Positions 16,498 to 25,009 of a DNA stretch of 64,000 nt are shown here, piece by piece. Source of the DNA: Cypionkella sinensis (lineage in GTDB: Bacteria > Pseudomonadota > Alphaproteobacteria > Rhodobacterales > Rhodobacteraceae); assembly GCF_042646385.1 (NCBI RefSeq), contig NZ_JBHRTO010000002.1, positions 620,001 to 684,000 of the forward strand. Reading direction: 5' to 3'. A model generated the notes under the pieces. The model was not told the origin of the DNA, ran no database searches, and saw nothing but the letters and a program-made list of their open reading frames with translations. Each line of letters opens with the position of its first letter. Position 1 is the stretch's first letter. The position numbers and the translations under genes were made by a program.

Positions 16498-17145
16498 TCA
16501 CGCCATATCCAGCCAAACCTGCCCATCGCAAACGCCGCCTGCAATCACGTGGCCCGGCAGGGCGACTTCGGGGTGGGTTTCTTTCCAGTCGCGAAACCGA
16601 TCATTGCTGACAATCCGCGCGCCCAAGGCCCGGGCAGAGGCCAGGATCACCGGGTCGGCGGGCGTGCCCTTGTCCACCACCATCACCCGATCGCGCGGCA
16701 GGCCCAGCATTTTGCCCAAGGCGTAATCGTGGCGATATTTGCCCATCAATTTGTAACCCGCATTGGCATCAAACACCACGCCGGGGGCAAAGCCTGCGGC
16801 GGTCAGTTTGTCGACCACGGCGCGCACCACTTCGATCTGCGGCAGGTTATCTTTCCAATGCATCACATTCGATCCATCGACCACCACATATTTCGGCGGC
16901 GGTGGCTTGCGTGTGAACAGGCCGCGTCGGGGCGGGCCGCTGTGGGTTGCGATCTGGCCGTGGATCGCGCGTTCGGCGCGCGCCTGATGCTCTGCCGATT
17001 GTCCTCGCGTAGCACGGACGAACAGCCAGATTGCGGCCAACAGCATCGGCCCAAACAGCATTGCAAGATCAACAAGACCTGGCTGCAGCACTGCCACAGC
17101 CAACCCAATAGCCGAGCCGAGGCACAACAAAAATGGCACAAACAT
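16498..17145 (-). CDS. Membrane-anchored NYN (Zc3h12a-like) ribonuclease-type protein
   Basis: 215 residues. Two hydrophobic segments at about residues 2-40 anchor the protein; a basic linker leads to a PIN-like NYN domain of the Zc3h12a type (about residues 85-215): VVVDGSNVMHW, GVVFDANAGYK, MVVDKGTPADPVILASA and IVSNDRFRDW, which carry the acidic active-site residues. Zc3h12a-type domains cut RNA. The ATG at 17145 is preceded by AAGAGG at good distance; the longer frame upstream has no such signal. It is the second NYN gene within 4 kb but is not closely similar to the first. Confidence 0.8.
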   Translation of the reverse strand: MFVPFLLCLGSAIGLAVAVLQPGLVDLAMLFGPMLLAAIWLFVRATRGQSAEHQARAERAIHGQIATHSGPPRRGLFTRKPPPPKYVVVDGSNVMHWKDNLPQIEVVRAVVDKLTAAGFAPGVVFDANAGYKLMGKYRHDYALGKMLGLPRDRVMVVDKGTPADPVILASARALGARIVSNDRFRDWKETHPEVALPGHVIAGGVCDGQVWLDMA

Positions 17146-17278
17146 CCCACACCTCTTGTACAATGCGCAGCAATGCCCAGAGCCACCCGTTCGCATACGC
17201 AAAGCCAGAAAACCGCCGAATCGTTAAGAAATCGTTAAAATGGACACCCTAACAGGCTGTTTTCATTTATAAAAATTT

Positions 17279-17295
17279 GGTCCCGAGTTGGGACC
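17279..17295 (-). terminator. Terminator hairpin after paaK (GGTCCC type)
   Basis: GGTCCC, five bases, GGGACC. On the minus strand the stem is followed by AAATTTTTATAAATG, so it is a plausible terminator for the paaK gene that ends at 17309. The 17-base core is identical to that at 44988 when the strands are exchanged. Confidence 0.7.
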
Positions 17296-17308
17296 AGCCC
17301 GAAGCCCC

Positions 17309-18616
17309 TTAGATTTTCGGGCGATGATCCACAATCCGCACCGCCTTGCCCTCACTGCGCGGCACAGAACCCGGAAGGCCAGCCGTCACCTCCACATTGA
17401 TCCCCCAGACCTGCCGGATTCTTTTGTGCAGCCCCGCGCTCAACCGTGCCAGTTCCGCGGCCTCCATCGCCGCCACAGCCTCAACCAGAACCCGCATCGA
17501 ATCCAGTCGTCCATCGCGGCGCAACTCGATCTGGAAATGCGGCGCAAGACCGGGATGCGCCAGAACCTGCTCCTCGATCTGGCTGGGAAACACGTTCACC
17601 CCGCGCAGGATGATCATGTCATCGCTGCGTCCCCGCATCCGCTCCAACCGCCGCATCGACCGCGCCGTGCCGGGCAACAGCCGAGTCAGATCGCGGGTCC
17701 GGTAGCGGATGATCGGCAAGGCCTCTTTGGTCAACGAGGTCAGAACCAGCTCACCATATTCCCCATCCGGCAGCACAGCGCCGGTTTCAGGGTCGATGAT
17801 CTCGGCCAGAAAGTGATCTTCCCACAGCGTCAGACCATCCTTGGTTTCCACACATTCAATCGCCACCCCCGGCCCGATCACCTCGGACAGGCCATAACAA
17901 TCCAGCGCGTGCATATCGAAGGCTGTCTCAATCTCGGCACGCATCGCGGTGGTCCAAGGCTCGCCACCAAACACCCCCACCCGCAGCGGGCATGTGCGCG
18001 GATCACGACCCTGTGCGCGGTATTCATCAAGGATCGACAGCATATACGACGGGGTAGAGCCAATCGTGGTAGCACCAAAATCCTCGATCAGATTGACCTG
18101 CCGATGCGTCATCCCGCCCGAAACCGGCACCACCGTGCAGCCCAGCTTCTCGGCGCCGTAGTGAAATCCCAGACCGCCAGTGAACAGCCCATAACCATAG
18201 GACAGATGCACCACATCCCCCGGCCGCGTGCCGCATGCCCGCAGGCTACGCGCCATCAGATGCGCCCAGGTGTCGATATCCTTGGCCGTATAACCCACCA
18301 CCGTCGCCTTGCCAGTGGTGCCCGACGAAGCATGCAGCCGCACGACTTTTTCACGCGGCACCGCGAACATGCCATAGGGATAGTTTGCCCGCAGATCAGC
18401 CTTGGTGGTGAAGGGAAAGCGCGCAATATCGCTCAACTGTTTCAGATCGTCCGGATGCACACCAGCGGCTTTGAAGGCCGCGTTGACATGCGGCACATTA
18501 TGGTAGGCATGGGCAAGCGACCATTTGAGGCGGCAAAGCTGCAAGGCATCAATCTCATCGCGAGAGGCGATTTCGATGGGCTCTAGGGTCAGGCGGTCTG
18601 GGGACAGATCAAGCAT
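17309..18616 (-). CDS. paaK: Phenylacetate--CoA ligase
   Basis: 435 residues, the family length. It activates phenylacetate with ATP and CoA for aerobic degradation. The AMP-binding motif SSGTTGKAT is at 97-105; LSYGYGLFTGGLGFHYGAEK, CYGLSEVIGPGVA and the C-terminal MIILRGVNVFPSQIEE (hinge and CoA domain) are typical for PaaK. Other paa genes are not in the window. A terminator hairpin follows the stop. Confidence 0.95.
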   Translation of the reverse strand: MLDLSPDRLTLEPIEIASRDEIDALQLCRLKWSLAHAYHNVPHVNAAFKAAGVHPDDLKQLSDIARFPFTTKADLRANYPYGMFAVPREKVVRLHASSGTTGKATVVGYTAKDIDTWAHLMARSLRACGTRPGDVVHLSYGYGLFTGGLGFHYGAEKLGCTVVPVSGGMTHRQVNLIEDFGATTIGSTPSYMLSILDEYRAQGRDPRTCPLRVGVFGGEPWTTAMRAEIETAFDMHALDCYGLSEVIGPGVAIECVETKDGLTLWEDHFLAEIIDPETGAVLPDGEYGELVLTSLTKEALPIIRYRTRDLTRLLPGTARSMRRLERMRGRSDDMIILRGVNVFPSQIEEQVLAHPGLAPHFQIELRRDGRLDSMRVLVEAVAAMEAAELARLSAGLHKRIRQVWGINVEVTAGLPGSVPRSEGKAVRIVDHRPKI

Positions 18617-18725
18617 GGGGTCTCCGCGCCAAAGGCGGCGATACGGTTTAAGGTCAAGCCAGCTAGCGCGGCAATCTTGGCATTGTCATGGCAGACCGCC
18701 CCAAAAGCCCAGCCTTCGCATGACA

Positions 18726-18757
18726 AAAGCTGCGGCAGGTCGCCCCGCCGCAGCTTT
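18726..18757 (-). terminator. Terminator after the luciferase-like monooxygenase gene
   Basis: AAAGCTGCGGC, ten bases, GCCGCAGCTTT: an 11-base perfect stem about 25 bases past the stop at 18782, followed on the minus strand by TTTTGTC. Confidence 0.8.
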
Positions 18758-18781
18758 GCTTATCATTTGATCAGGGGCGCA

Positions 18782-19810
18782 CTAGCTGGCCAACAGATCA
18801 CGCACCATCGGAATCACCTTCTCGCCGTAAAGCTGGATACAGTTCAGCAACTGATCATGCGGTTGCGGCCCGGTGGCGTATTTCATGTCAAACCGCTGGA
18901 TTTTCAGATCGCGCACCGCCGCAGCGATCTTCTTCGCAACGGTTTCCGGCGAGCCTACGTAAAGCGAGCCGTGGTGAACCTCGTCCAAGAACCGTTCCTT
19001 GGTTGTCGGCGGCCAGCCGCGCTCACGGCCCAAGCGACCGAACATCGTCTGGTAATGCGGCCACAAAGCCTCTTGCGCGGCCTCATCCGTCTCTGCCACG
19101 AACCCCGGTGAATGGATGCCAATCGGGCGCATGGTTTTGCCCAACTGATCCACCGCGCGATGATAAAGGTCGATATAGGGCAGGAACCGGCGCGGATCAC
19201 CTCCGATGATCGCCAGCATCAGCTGCAAATCTTGCCGCACCACCCGCACCACCGATTCCGGGCTGCCGCCGACGCCCACCCAAGTGGTCAGCCCCTGCGG
19301 CCCAACCGGCGGATAGACGATCTGGTTTTTCAGCGGCGTGCGGGTTTCACCAGCCCAAGTCAGGCTTGGTTCGCGCACCAGCTTGGCGAAAATATCCAGC
19401 TTTTCCTCGAACAACAGTTCGTAGTCGTCCATCGAATAGCCAAACAGCGGGTAGCTTTCAGTAAAGCTGCCCCGGCCGAGGATTACCTCGGCACGACCAT
19501 TCGAAATTGCGTTCAGTGTTGAAAACCGCTGAAACACGCGGATCGGATCATCCGATGACAGCACCGTCACCGCCGTGCCCAGATGTATCTTGCTGGTGCG
19601 GCCCGCGATGGCTGCCAGGATCACCTCGGGCGAGGAAATCGCGAAATCGGGGCGGTGGTGTTCGCCAAGACCGATGAAATGCACGCCAGCCTGATCGGCC
19701 ACCACGGCCTGTTCGACCACATCGCGGATCACCTGATCCATCGGTTTTTGCGCACCATTGGCGTCGATGGTCACGTCGCCAAAGGTATCAAGGCCGAGTT
19801 CAATCGTCAT
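18782..19810 (-). CDS. LLM class flavin-dependent oxidoreductase
   Basis: 342 residues, bacterial-luciferase-like TIM barrel fold. Visible are IGLGEHHRPDFAISSPEVIL (the conserved GxGEHH segment near residue 45), LGTAVTVLSSDDPIRVFQ and AEVILGRGSF. Such enzymes use reduced FMN; the substrate cannot be read from sequence. AAGGAG lies six bases before this ATG, which decides the start over a longer frame. It lies downstream of mtlK, separated by a hairpin, so it may be a separate unit or a read-through member of the polyol operon. Confidence 0.88.
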   Translation of the reverse strand: MTIELGLDTFGDVTIDANGAQKPMDQVIRDVVEQAVVADQAGVHFIGLGEHHRPDFAISSPEVILAAIAGRTSKIHLGTAVTVLSSDDPIRVFQRFSTLNAISNGRAEVILGRGSFTESYPLFGYSMDDYELLFEEKLDIFAKLVREPSLTWAGETRTPLKNQIVYPPVGPQGLTTWVGVGGSPESVVRVVRQDLQLMLAIIGGDPRRFLPYIDLYHRAVDQLGKTMRPIGIHSPGFVAETDEAAQEALWPHYQTMFGRLGRERGWPPTTKERFLDEVHHGSLYVGSPETVAKKIAAAVRDLKIQRFDMKYATGPQPHDQLLNCIQLYGEKVIPMVRDLLAS

Positions 19811-19872
19811 ATCTGTCTCCTTGGGCGGTGCCGGATGATCCCGCACGCCCATATGTTGAGCCAGAGATAAGC

Positions 19873-19906
19873 GCAGCCGCGCATGTGGGGAAGTCTGCGC
19901 GGCTGC
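19873..19906 (-). terminator. Hairpin at the end of the polyol operon
   Basis: GCAGCCGCGCA, twelve bases, TGCGCGGCTGC: an 11-base perfect stem about 20 bases after the mtlK stop. The following minus-strand bases are not T-rich, so termination may be partial. Confidence 0.6.
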
Positions 19907-19927
19907 ACATCGGCTGTTCGGTGAGGA

Positions 19928-21373
19928 TCAGCCGATGTAAGCGCGCAGCGCCGCAGCGCAGCCTTCGTCACGGACGCGGGCGAGTTGGGTGGCAAAAGCG
20001 GTCTGAAACACCGGGTTCTCGGCCAGATCGCCATAGATCGTGCGCTGATCCAGCCAAGCCTGCGGATTGCTCTGCGCTGTCTTGGCGATGACCTGCAACG
20101 CATCCCAGTTCGGATCATTCGGCGCGATCAGCGTGCCATTGTCAGACACTCCATTGCAGTAGCGGCACCACAGCGCCGACACCAGCGCCAACCCATCACA
20201 GGATTGCCCCGCAGCCAGCCGATCCCGCAGCGGCGGCACGATGAACTTTGGCTGGCGGTTCGATCCATCCAGACACAGCCGCCGCTCGGTATCGGCGACC
20301 TCGGGGTTCGAGAACCGCTCGACTATCTTGGCGTAGTAGTCGACCAGATTGGTATCCGGCACCGGCGCGACGGTCGGGATGATCTCGGTGGTTTCCAGCT
20401 TATTGAGGAAGCCAAGGATCAGCGGATGCGCCATCGCCTCATGCACATATTCGATATCCATCAGACCGCCGGGATAAGCGATGGTGGCATGGCCGCCGTT
20501 CAGGATGCGGATTTTCATCGCCTCATAGGCGTGAACGTGGTTGCTGAAGGTCACGCCGACTTTTTCCAGCGGCGGGCGGCCTGCGGGGAAGTTATCCTCC
20601 AGCACCCATTGGCGGAACGGCTCGCAGGTGACAGGCACCGGATCGTCGCCCAAGCCAAACGCCGCTGCCATGGCACGCTCGCGCGGGCCGGTGGCGGGGG
20701 TGATGCGGTCGACCATGCCATTTGGGAAAGCGACATTGGCCTTGATCCAATCGGCCAAGGCCGGATCGGACAGCCGCGCCAGCCCCACCACGGCAGCTTC
20801 GGTGACATGGCCGTTGCCGGGCAGGTTATCACAGGACATCACGGTAAAGGGTTGGATACCCGCCGCACGCCGCGCCTTCAGCGCCGCGATGATAGCGCCA
20901 AAGGCGGTGCGGTGCGGGTTGGCGGCATCGGCGGCGATTTCGGGCGCGGTGGGGTCAAACTGCCCTGTCGCCGGATCAATGAAATAACCGCCTTCGGTCA
21001 CAGTCAGCGAGACGATGCGGATTTCGGGCTTGGCCATCGCGGCGATCAGCGCGGCGTTATCCGGCTGCACCTCGACAAAGCCGATCATCGCGCCCACGCG
21101 ACGCGCAGATTTGCCTTTGGGGTCAAGCTCGATGATCGAGGACAGACAATCCTGCGCCATCAGCGCATCACGCATCCGCGCATCGCCCTCACGCACACCG
21201 GCACCCAAAATGGCCCAATCATGCGCCAGACCCATGGCGAACAGATCGTCGAGATACACCGCCATATGTGCGCGGTGGAAGTTGCCCAAGCCGATATGCA
21301 CGATCCCCGGCGTCAGTTTGCTGCGGTCATAGGCGGGCAGGTTTGCGGTTTGCGAACTGTCGTTCATGTTCAT
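19928..21373 (-). CDS. mtlK: Mannitol 2-dehydrogenase family protein MtlK
   Basis: 481 residues, long-chain polyol dehydrogenase. It oxidises mannitol (or arabinitol) to fructose with NAD. The nucleotide-binding segment IGLGNFHRAH is at 27-36; the catalytic Lys-Asn-His set is K287, N292 and H295 in KIRILNGGH. The start codon overlaps the smoS stop (ATGA). It is the last dehydrogenase of the smo operon; in Rhodobacter sphaeroides mtlK is followed by the kinase gene mtlZ, which is missing here. Confidence 0.95.
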   Translation of the reverse strand: MNMNDSSQTANLPAYDRSKLTPGIVHIGLGNFHRAHMAVYLDDLFAMGLAHDWAILGAGVREGDARMRDALMAQDCLSSIIELDPKGKSARRVGAMIGFVEVQPDNAALIAAMAKPEIRIVSLTVTEGGYFIDPATGQFDPTAPEIAADAANPHRTAFGAIIAALKARRAAGIQPFTVMSCDNLPGNGHVTEAAVVGLARLSDPALADWIKANVAFPNGMVDRITPATGPRERAMAAAFGLGDDPVPVTCEPFRQWVLEDNFPAGRPPLEKVGVTFSNHVHAYEAMKIRILNGGHATIAYPGGLMDIEYVHEAMAHPLILGFLNKLETTEIIPTVAPVPDTNLVDYYAKIVERFSNPEVADTERRLCLDGSNRQPKFIVPPLRDRLAAGQSCDGLALVSALWCRYCNGVSDNGTLIAPNDPNWDALQVIAKTAQSNPQAWLDQRTIYGDLAENPVFQTAFATQLARVRDEGCAAALRAYIG

Positions 21374-22140
21374 GCCATCCAGTTGCCGCCGTCAACGCCG
21401 AAGCATTGCGCGACGATATATTCAGCTTCGGGCGTGGCGAGGAAGATCGCCATGCCTGTCAGATCGGCAGCGGTTCCCATCCGGCCAAACGGCACGGCGG
21501 CCCCCACTTCGCGCTTTTTCTGGCCGGGTTGCTTGTTTTCATATTTGGCGAAGAACGCATCAACGCCATCCCAATGCTCGCCATCCACCACACCGGGAGC
21601 GATGGCGTTGACGTTGATCTTATGCTCGATCAACCCCAGCCCCGCGCTTTGGGTCAGGCTGATCACCGCCGCCTTGGTGGCGCAATAAACCGCGACCAAC
21701 CCTTCACCGCGACGACCGGCCTGGCTGGCCATGTTAATGATTTTGCCACCTTTTCCGCGCGCGATCATATGCTTGGCCGCGGCCTGCATGCAAAACAGCG
21801 TACCCGATACATTGACGGCGAACAAACGTTCATAATCAGTGCGGGTGATCTCGGAAATCGGGGCAGCGGTGAACAGGGCCGCGTTGTTGACCAGAATGTC
21901 GAGGCCGCCCATCTTGTCGATCGCCATAGCAAACCCCGCGTCAATCGAGGCTTGCGAGGTGATATCCATCTGCACGCCAATCGCCTTTGGCCCCAGCGCG
22001 GCGGCAGCTTTCGCAACTGCCTCGGCATTGATGTCGGCCAAGGCGACCGTGGCCCCCTCGGCGATATAGGCCCGGGCAAACTCCAACCCGATACCACGGG
22101 CCGAGCCTGTAATCAGTGCGGTTTTACCTTCCAGCCTCAT
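21370..22140 (-). CDS. smoS: Sorbitol dehydrogenase SmoS (SDR family)
   Basis: 256 residues, the same length as the Rhodobacter sphaeroides enzyme. A classical short-chain dehydrogenase: TGSARGIG at 11-18, NNAA at 85-88, S139, Y152 and K156 form the active site. It oxidises D-glucitol to fructose and galactitol to tagatose with NAD. Overlaps of four bases with smoK upstream and mtlK downstream show a tightly coupled operon. The frame is open further upstream but the start MRLEGKTALITG is typical. Confidence 0.95.
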   Translation of the reverse strand: MRLEGKTALITGSARGIGLEFARAYIAEGATVALADINAEAVAKAAAALGPKAIGVQMDITSQASIDAGFAMAIDKMGGLDILVNNAALFTAAPISEITRTDYERLFAVNVSGTLFCMQAAAKHMIARGKGGKIINMASQAGRRGEGLVAVYCATKAAVISLTQSAGLGLIEHKINVNAIAPGVVDGEHWDGVDAFFAKYENKQPGQKKREVGAAVPFGRMGTAADLTGMAIFLATPEAEYIVAQCFGVDGGNWMA

Positions 22141-23138
22141 GCCATAGCCTTTCCGTCGGCACCAAAGCGATGCACCTTGCCGGCCTGCGGTGACAGGAAC
22201 ACGGTATCGCCGTGGCGCAGGTTCACGTCGCCACCGGCACGCACGGTGACAGAGCCTTGGCCTTCGACATTGACGTGCAGGAAAGTATCCGAGCCCAGCA
22301 GTTCGGCCACAGAAACCGTGCCCTTCCACATCCCGGCGGTGGTCGAGATCTCCATATGCTCGGGACGCACGCCAATTGTCGTCGCCCCCATCGACTGCGC
22401 GTCTGCGCCTGTCATCAGGTTCATGCGCGGGCTGCCGATAAAGCCTGCCACGAACACGTTCGCCGGATGGTTATAAAGCTCCAGCGGGCTGCCGACCTGC
22501 TCGATATTGCCAGCCTGAAGCACCACGATCTTATCGGCCATCGTCATCGCTTCGACCTGATCATGTGTCACATAGATCATCGTGGTTTTCAGGTTCTGGT
22601 GCAGTTCGGTGATTTCCAACCGCATGTTGCCACGCAGCGCGGCGTCAAGGTTCGACAGCGGCTCGTCAAAAAGGAAAGCTGCGGGTTCACGCACAATCGC
22701 CCGCCCAATGGCGACCCGTTGGCGCTGACCACCCGAAAGCTGGCCGGGGCGACGCTCTAGATAGCCGGTCAGGTTCAACACCTTGGCGGCGCCTTCGACC
22801 TTCTTGTCGATGGCAGCCTGATCCATCCCCGCCATTTTCAGCGGAAACGCGATGTTCTTGCGCACCGACATATGCGGATAGAGAGCATAAGACTGGAACA
22901 CCATTGCCAGCCCGCGCTTGGCGGGGGGCAGCGCGGTGGCATCTTTGCCGTCAATCTCGATGATGCCGGAGGAGGTATCTTCCAGCCCCGCGATCAGCCG
23001 CAGCAAGGTGGATTTGCCGCAGCCCGAGGGGCCGACGAACACCACGAACTCGCCATTTTCAATCGTCAGATCGACCGAAGGGATGACATGCACATCGCCG
23101 AAAGACTTGCGGACTTTTTTTAGAACGATCTTACCCAT
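22137..23138 (-). CDS. smoK: Polyol ABC transporter ATP-binding protein SmoK
   Basis: 333 residues of the MalK/UgpC type: Walker A GPSGCGKST at 36-44, signature LSGGQ at 134-138, Walker B FLFDEP at 155-160, and a C-terminal TOBE regulatory domain from about residue 240 (VRPEHMEISTTAG). It powers polyol uptake with SmoEFG at the inner membrane. Confidence 0.95.
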   Translation of the reverse strand: MGKIVLKKVRKSFGDVHVIPSVDLTIENGEFVVFVGPSGCGKSTLLRLIAGLEDTSSGIIEIDGKDATALPPAKRGLAMVFQSYALYPHMSVRKNIAFPLKMAGMDQAAIDKKVEGAAKVLNLTGYLERRPGQLSGGQRQRVAIGRAIVREPAAFLFDEPLSNLDAALRGNMRLEITELHQNLKTTMIYVTHDQVEAMTMADKIVVLQAGNIEQVGSPLELYNHPANVFVAGFIGSPRMNLMTGADAQSMGATTIGVRPEHMEISTTAGMWKGTVSVAELLGSDTFLHVNVEGQGSVTVRAGGDVNLRHGDTVFLSPQAGKVHRFGADGKAMA

Positions 23139-23145
23139 GATATCC

Positions 23146-23976
23146 TCACTTCACCGCGCCGAAGGTCAAACCGCGGACGAGTTGTTTCTGGCCAAACCAG
23201 CCCATGATCAGAATTGGCGCGATGGCCATTGTGGAAGCCGCCGAAAGCTTGGCGTAGAACAGGCCCTGCGGTGCTGAAAAGCTGGCGATAAAGGCCGAAA
23301 GCGGGGCGGCGTTTACCGTGGTCAGCGTGATCGTCCAGAACGCTTCATTCCATGCCAGGATGATGTTCAAGAGCATGGTCGAAGCGATGCCCGGTACCGC
23401 CATCGGGGTGAGGATATACAGCACCTCGTTTTTCAGGCTGGCTCCGTCCATCCGCGCGGCCTCAAGGATCTCGCCGGGGATTTCCTTGAAGTAGGTGTAA
23501 AGCATCCAGATGATGACCGGCAGGTTCATCAGCATCAGCGCCAGAACCAGCCCGGTGCGGGTATCAAACAGCCCGGTTTTCTGAAAGATCAGATACATCG
23601 GGATCAGCACAGCCGCTGCGGGCATCATCTTGGTCGACAACATCCACATCAGCAGGTCTTTGGTCTTGTTGCCCGGCACGAATGCCATCGACCAGGCCGC
23701 CGGAATGGCGATCAGCAGACCCAAGACGGTCGAACCGATCGAGATGATCACCGAGTTCATGAAGAAGCGCGGATAATCCGAACGCGCCCAGACATCGGCG
23801 TAGTTTTGCAATGTCCAATCCGCGCTGAACAATTCGGGCGGCGAGGCCACGGCACTGGCTTCGGTTTTGAAGCTGGTCAGGATCGTCCACAACACGGGAA
23901 AGAAGATAAGAAAGGCGACTGACCAAGCGGCGAGCGTGAAGAAGAGCTTGCGGCGGGTTGAGACTGAGCGGGCCAT
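23146..23976 (-). CDS. smoG: Polyol ABC transporter permease SmoG
   Basis: 276 residues, six predicted membrane helices, MalG-type. The EAA loop that contacts the ATPase is visible as EIPGEILEAARMDGASLKNE (about residues 170-190). It is seven bases upstream of smoK and 17 downstream of smoF. Confidence 0.95.
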   Translation of the reverse strand: MARSVSTRRKLFFTLAAWSVAFLIFFPVLWTILTSFKTEASAVASPPELFSADWTLQNYADVWARSDYPRFFMNSVIISIGSTVLGLLIAIPAAWSMAFVPGNKTKDLLMWMLSTKMMPAAAVLIPMYLIFQKTGLFDTRTGLVLALMLMNLPVIIWMLYTYFKEIPGEILEAARMDGASLKNEVLYILTPMAVPGIASTMLLNIILAWNEAFWTITLTTVNAAPLSAFIASFSAPQGLFYAKLSAASTMAIAPILIMGWFGQKQLVRGLTFGAVK

Positions 23977-23993
23977 CAGGTGATCTCCGTCTG

Positions 23994-24866
23994 TTAAGCG
24001 TCTAGGTGCTTGCCCATGCTGCGCATGAGGAAGAAGGCGACAATATTGGCAAGAATGACGGCAATGATCCCACCCGCAGCGGCGCGGCCGATGTCTTTGG
24101 CGATCAGCGCTTGCTTATAGATCATGTAGGGCAGCGTGGTAGAGGCCGATCCGGGCCCGCCCTGCGTGGTGGTGAAAATCTCACCAAAGATGCTCAACAG
24201 GAAGATCGTCTGGATCAGGATCACCACGGTGATGGCGCGGGTCATATGTGGCAAGGTGATAAAGCGGAACCGGTTGAGCGCCGAGGCGCCATCCATCTCT
24301 GCGGCCTCAAGCTGCTCGGACGACAAGGATTGCAACGCGGTCAGCAAGATCAGCGTGGCAAACGGCAACCACTCCCATGAGGTGATAAAGATGATTGACG
24401 CCATCGGATAGGATTGCAGGAATAAGATCGGCTCCATCCCCAGCCCATGCGCGGCAGATGCCAGCAGGCCGTTCTGCGGATGCATGAACAGGTTCTTCCA
24501 GATCGACGCGGCCACAGGCGGCATCACGAAGAACGGCGAGATCACCAGAATCCGCAGCGGGCCTTGGCCCCAGACCGGCTGATCAATCAGCATCGCGATC
24601 AGCACCCCGAAAACGATGGTGATGACCAGCACGCCGCCTACCAGCAACAGCGTGTTGCTCATGCCCAGCCAGAAATCCGGCGCGTTGAAAAACCAGGTGT
24701 AGTTGCGCACACCGGCCCAGCCAGTGCGATCGGGCGACAGCAAGCGGTAGATACGGAAGGAAAACCAGATCGTCATTGCCAGCGGCACAATCATCCAGAT
24801 GAACAGCAGGATAACTGATGGCGCGACCATAAGTCGTGCAGTGGCGCGAGAAGATTGCGTCGCCAT
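23994..24866 (-). CDS. smoF: Polyol ABC transporter permease SmoF
   Basis: 290 residues, six predicted helices, MalF-type without the large periplasmic loop. The EAA motif is LSSEQLEAAEMDGASALNRF near residue 185. A stable hairpin lies between the smoE stop and this gene, which would let smoE be expressed at a higher level. Confidence 0.95.
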   Translation of the reverse strand: MATQSSRATARLMVAPSVILLFIWMIVPLAMTIWFSFRIYRLLSPDRTGWAGVRNYTWFFNAPDFWLGMSNTLLLVGGVLVITIVFGVLIAMLIDQPVWGQGPLRILVISPFFVMPPVAASIWKNLFMHPQNGLLASAAHGLGMEPILFLQSYPMASIIFITSWEWLPFATLILLTALQSLSSEQLEAAEMDGASALNRFRFITLPHMTRAITVVILIQTIFLLSIFGEIFTTTQGGPGSASTTLPYMIYKQALIAKDIGRAAAGGIIAVILANIVAFFLMRSMGKHLDA

Positions 24867-24926
24867 GATAATTCTCCGAACAAAGACCGGGAACGTAAGG
24901 GGGAGAGTGGGTCAGCTTGGCTGAAA

Positions 24927-24961
24927 GCCTTCCCCGCACCTTGGGAGATTGCGGGGAAGGC
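24927..24961 (-). promoter_or_regulatory. Intercistronic hairpin between smoE and smoF
   Basis: GCCTTCCCCGC, 13 bases, GCGGGGAAGGC: an 11-base perfect stem with no T-run. Hairpins at this place in binding-protein operons protect the upstream mRNA and limit read-through, giving more binding protein than permease. Role inferred from position. Confidence 0.65.
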
Positions 24962-25009
24962 AGGAAGGCCAATCGAGGAGGTGTTGGCCTTCGGTCGTAG
25001 CTTTCGACG

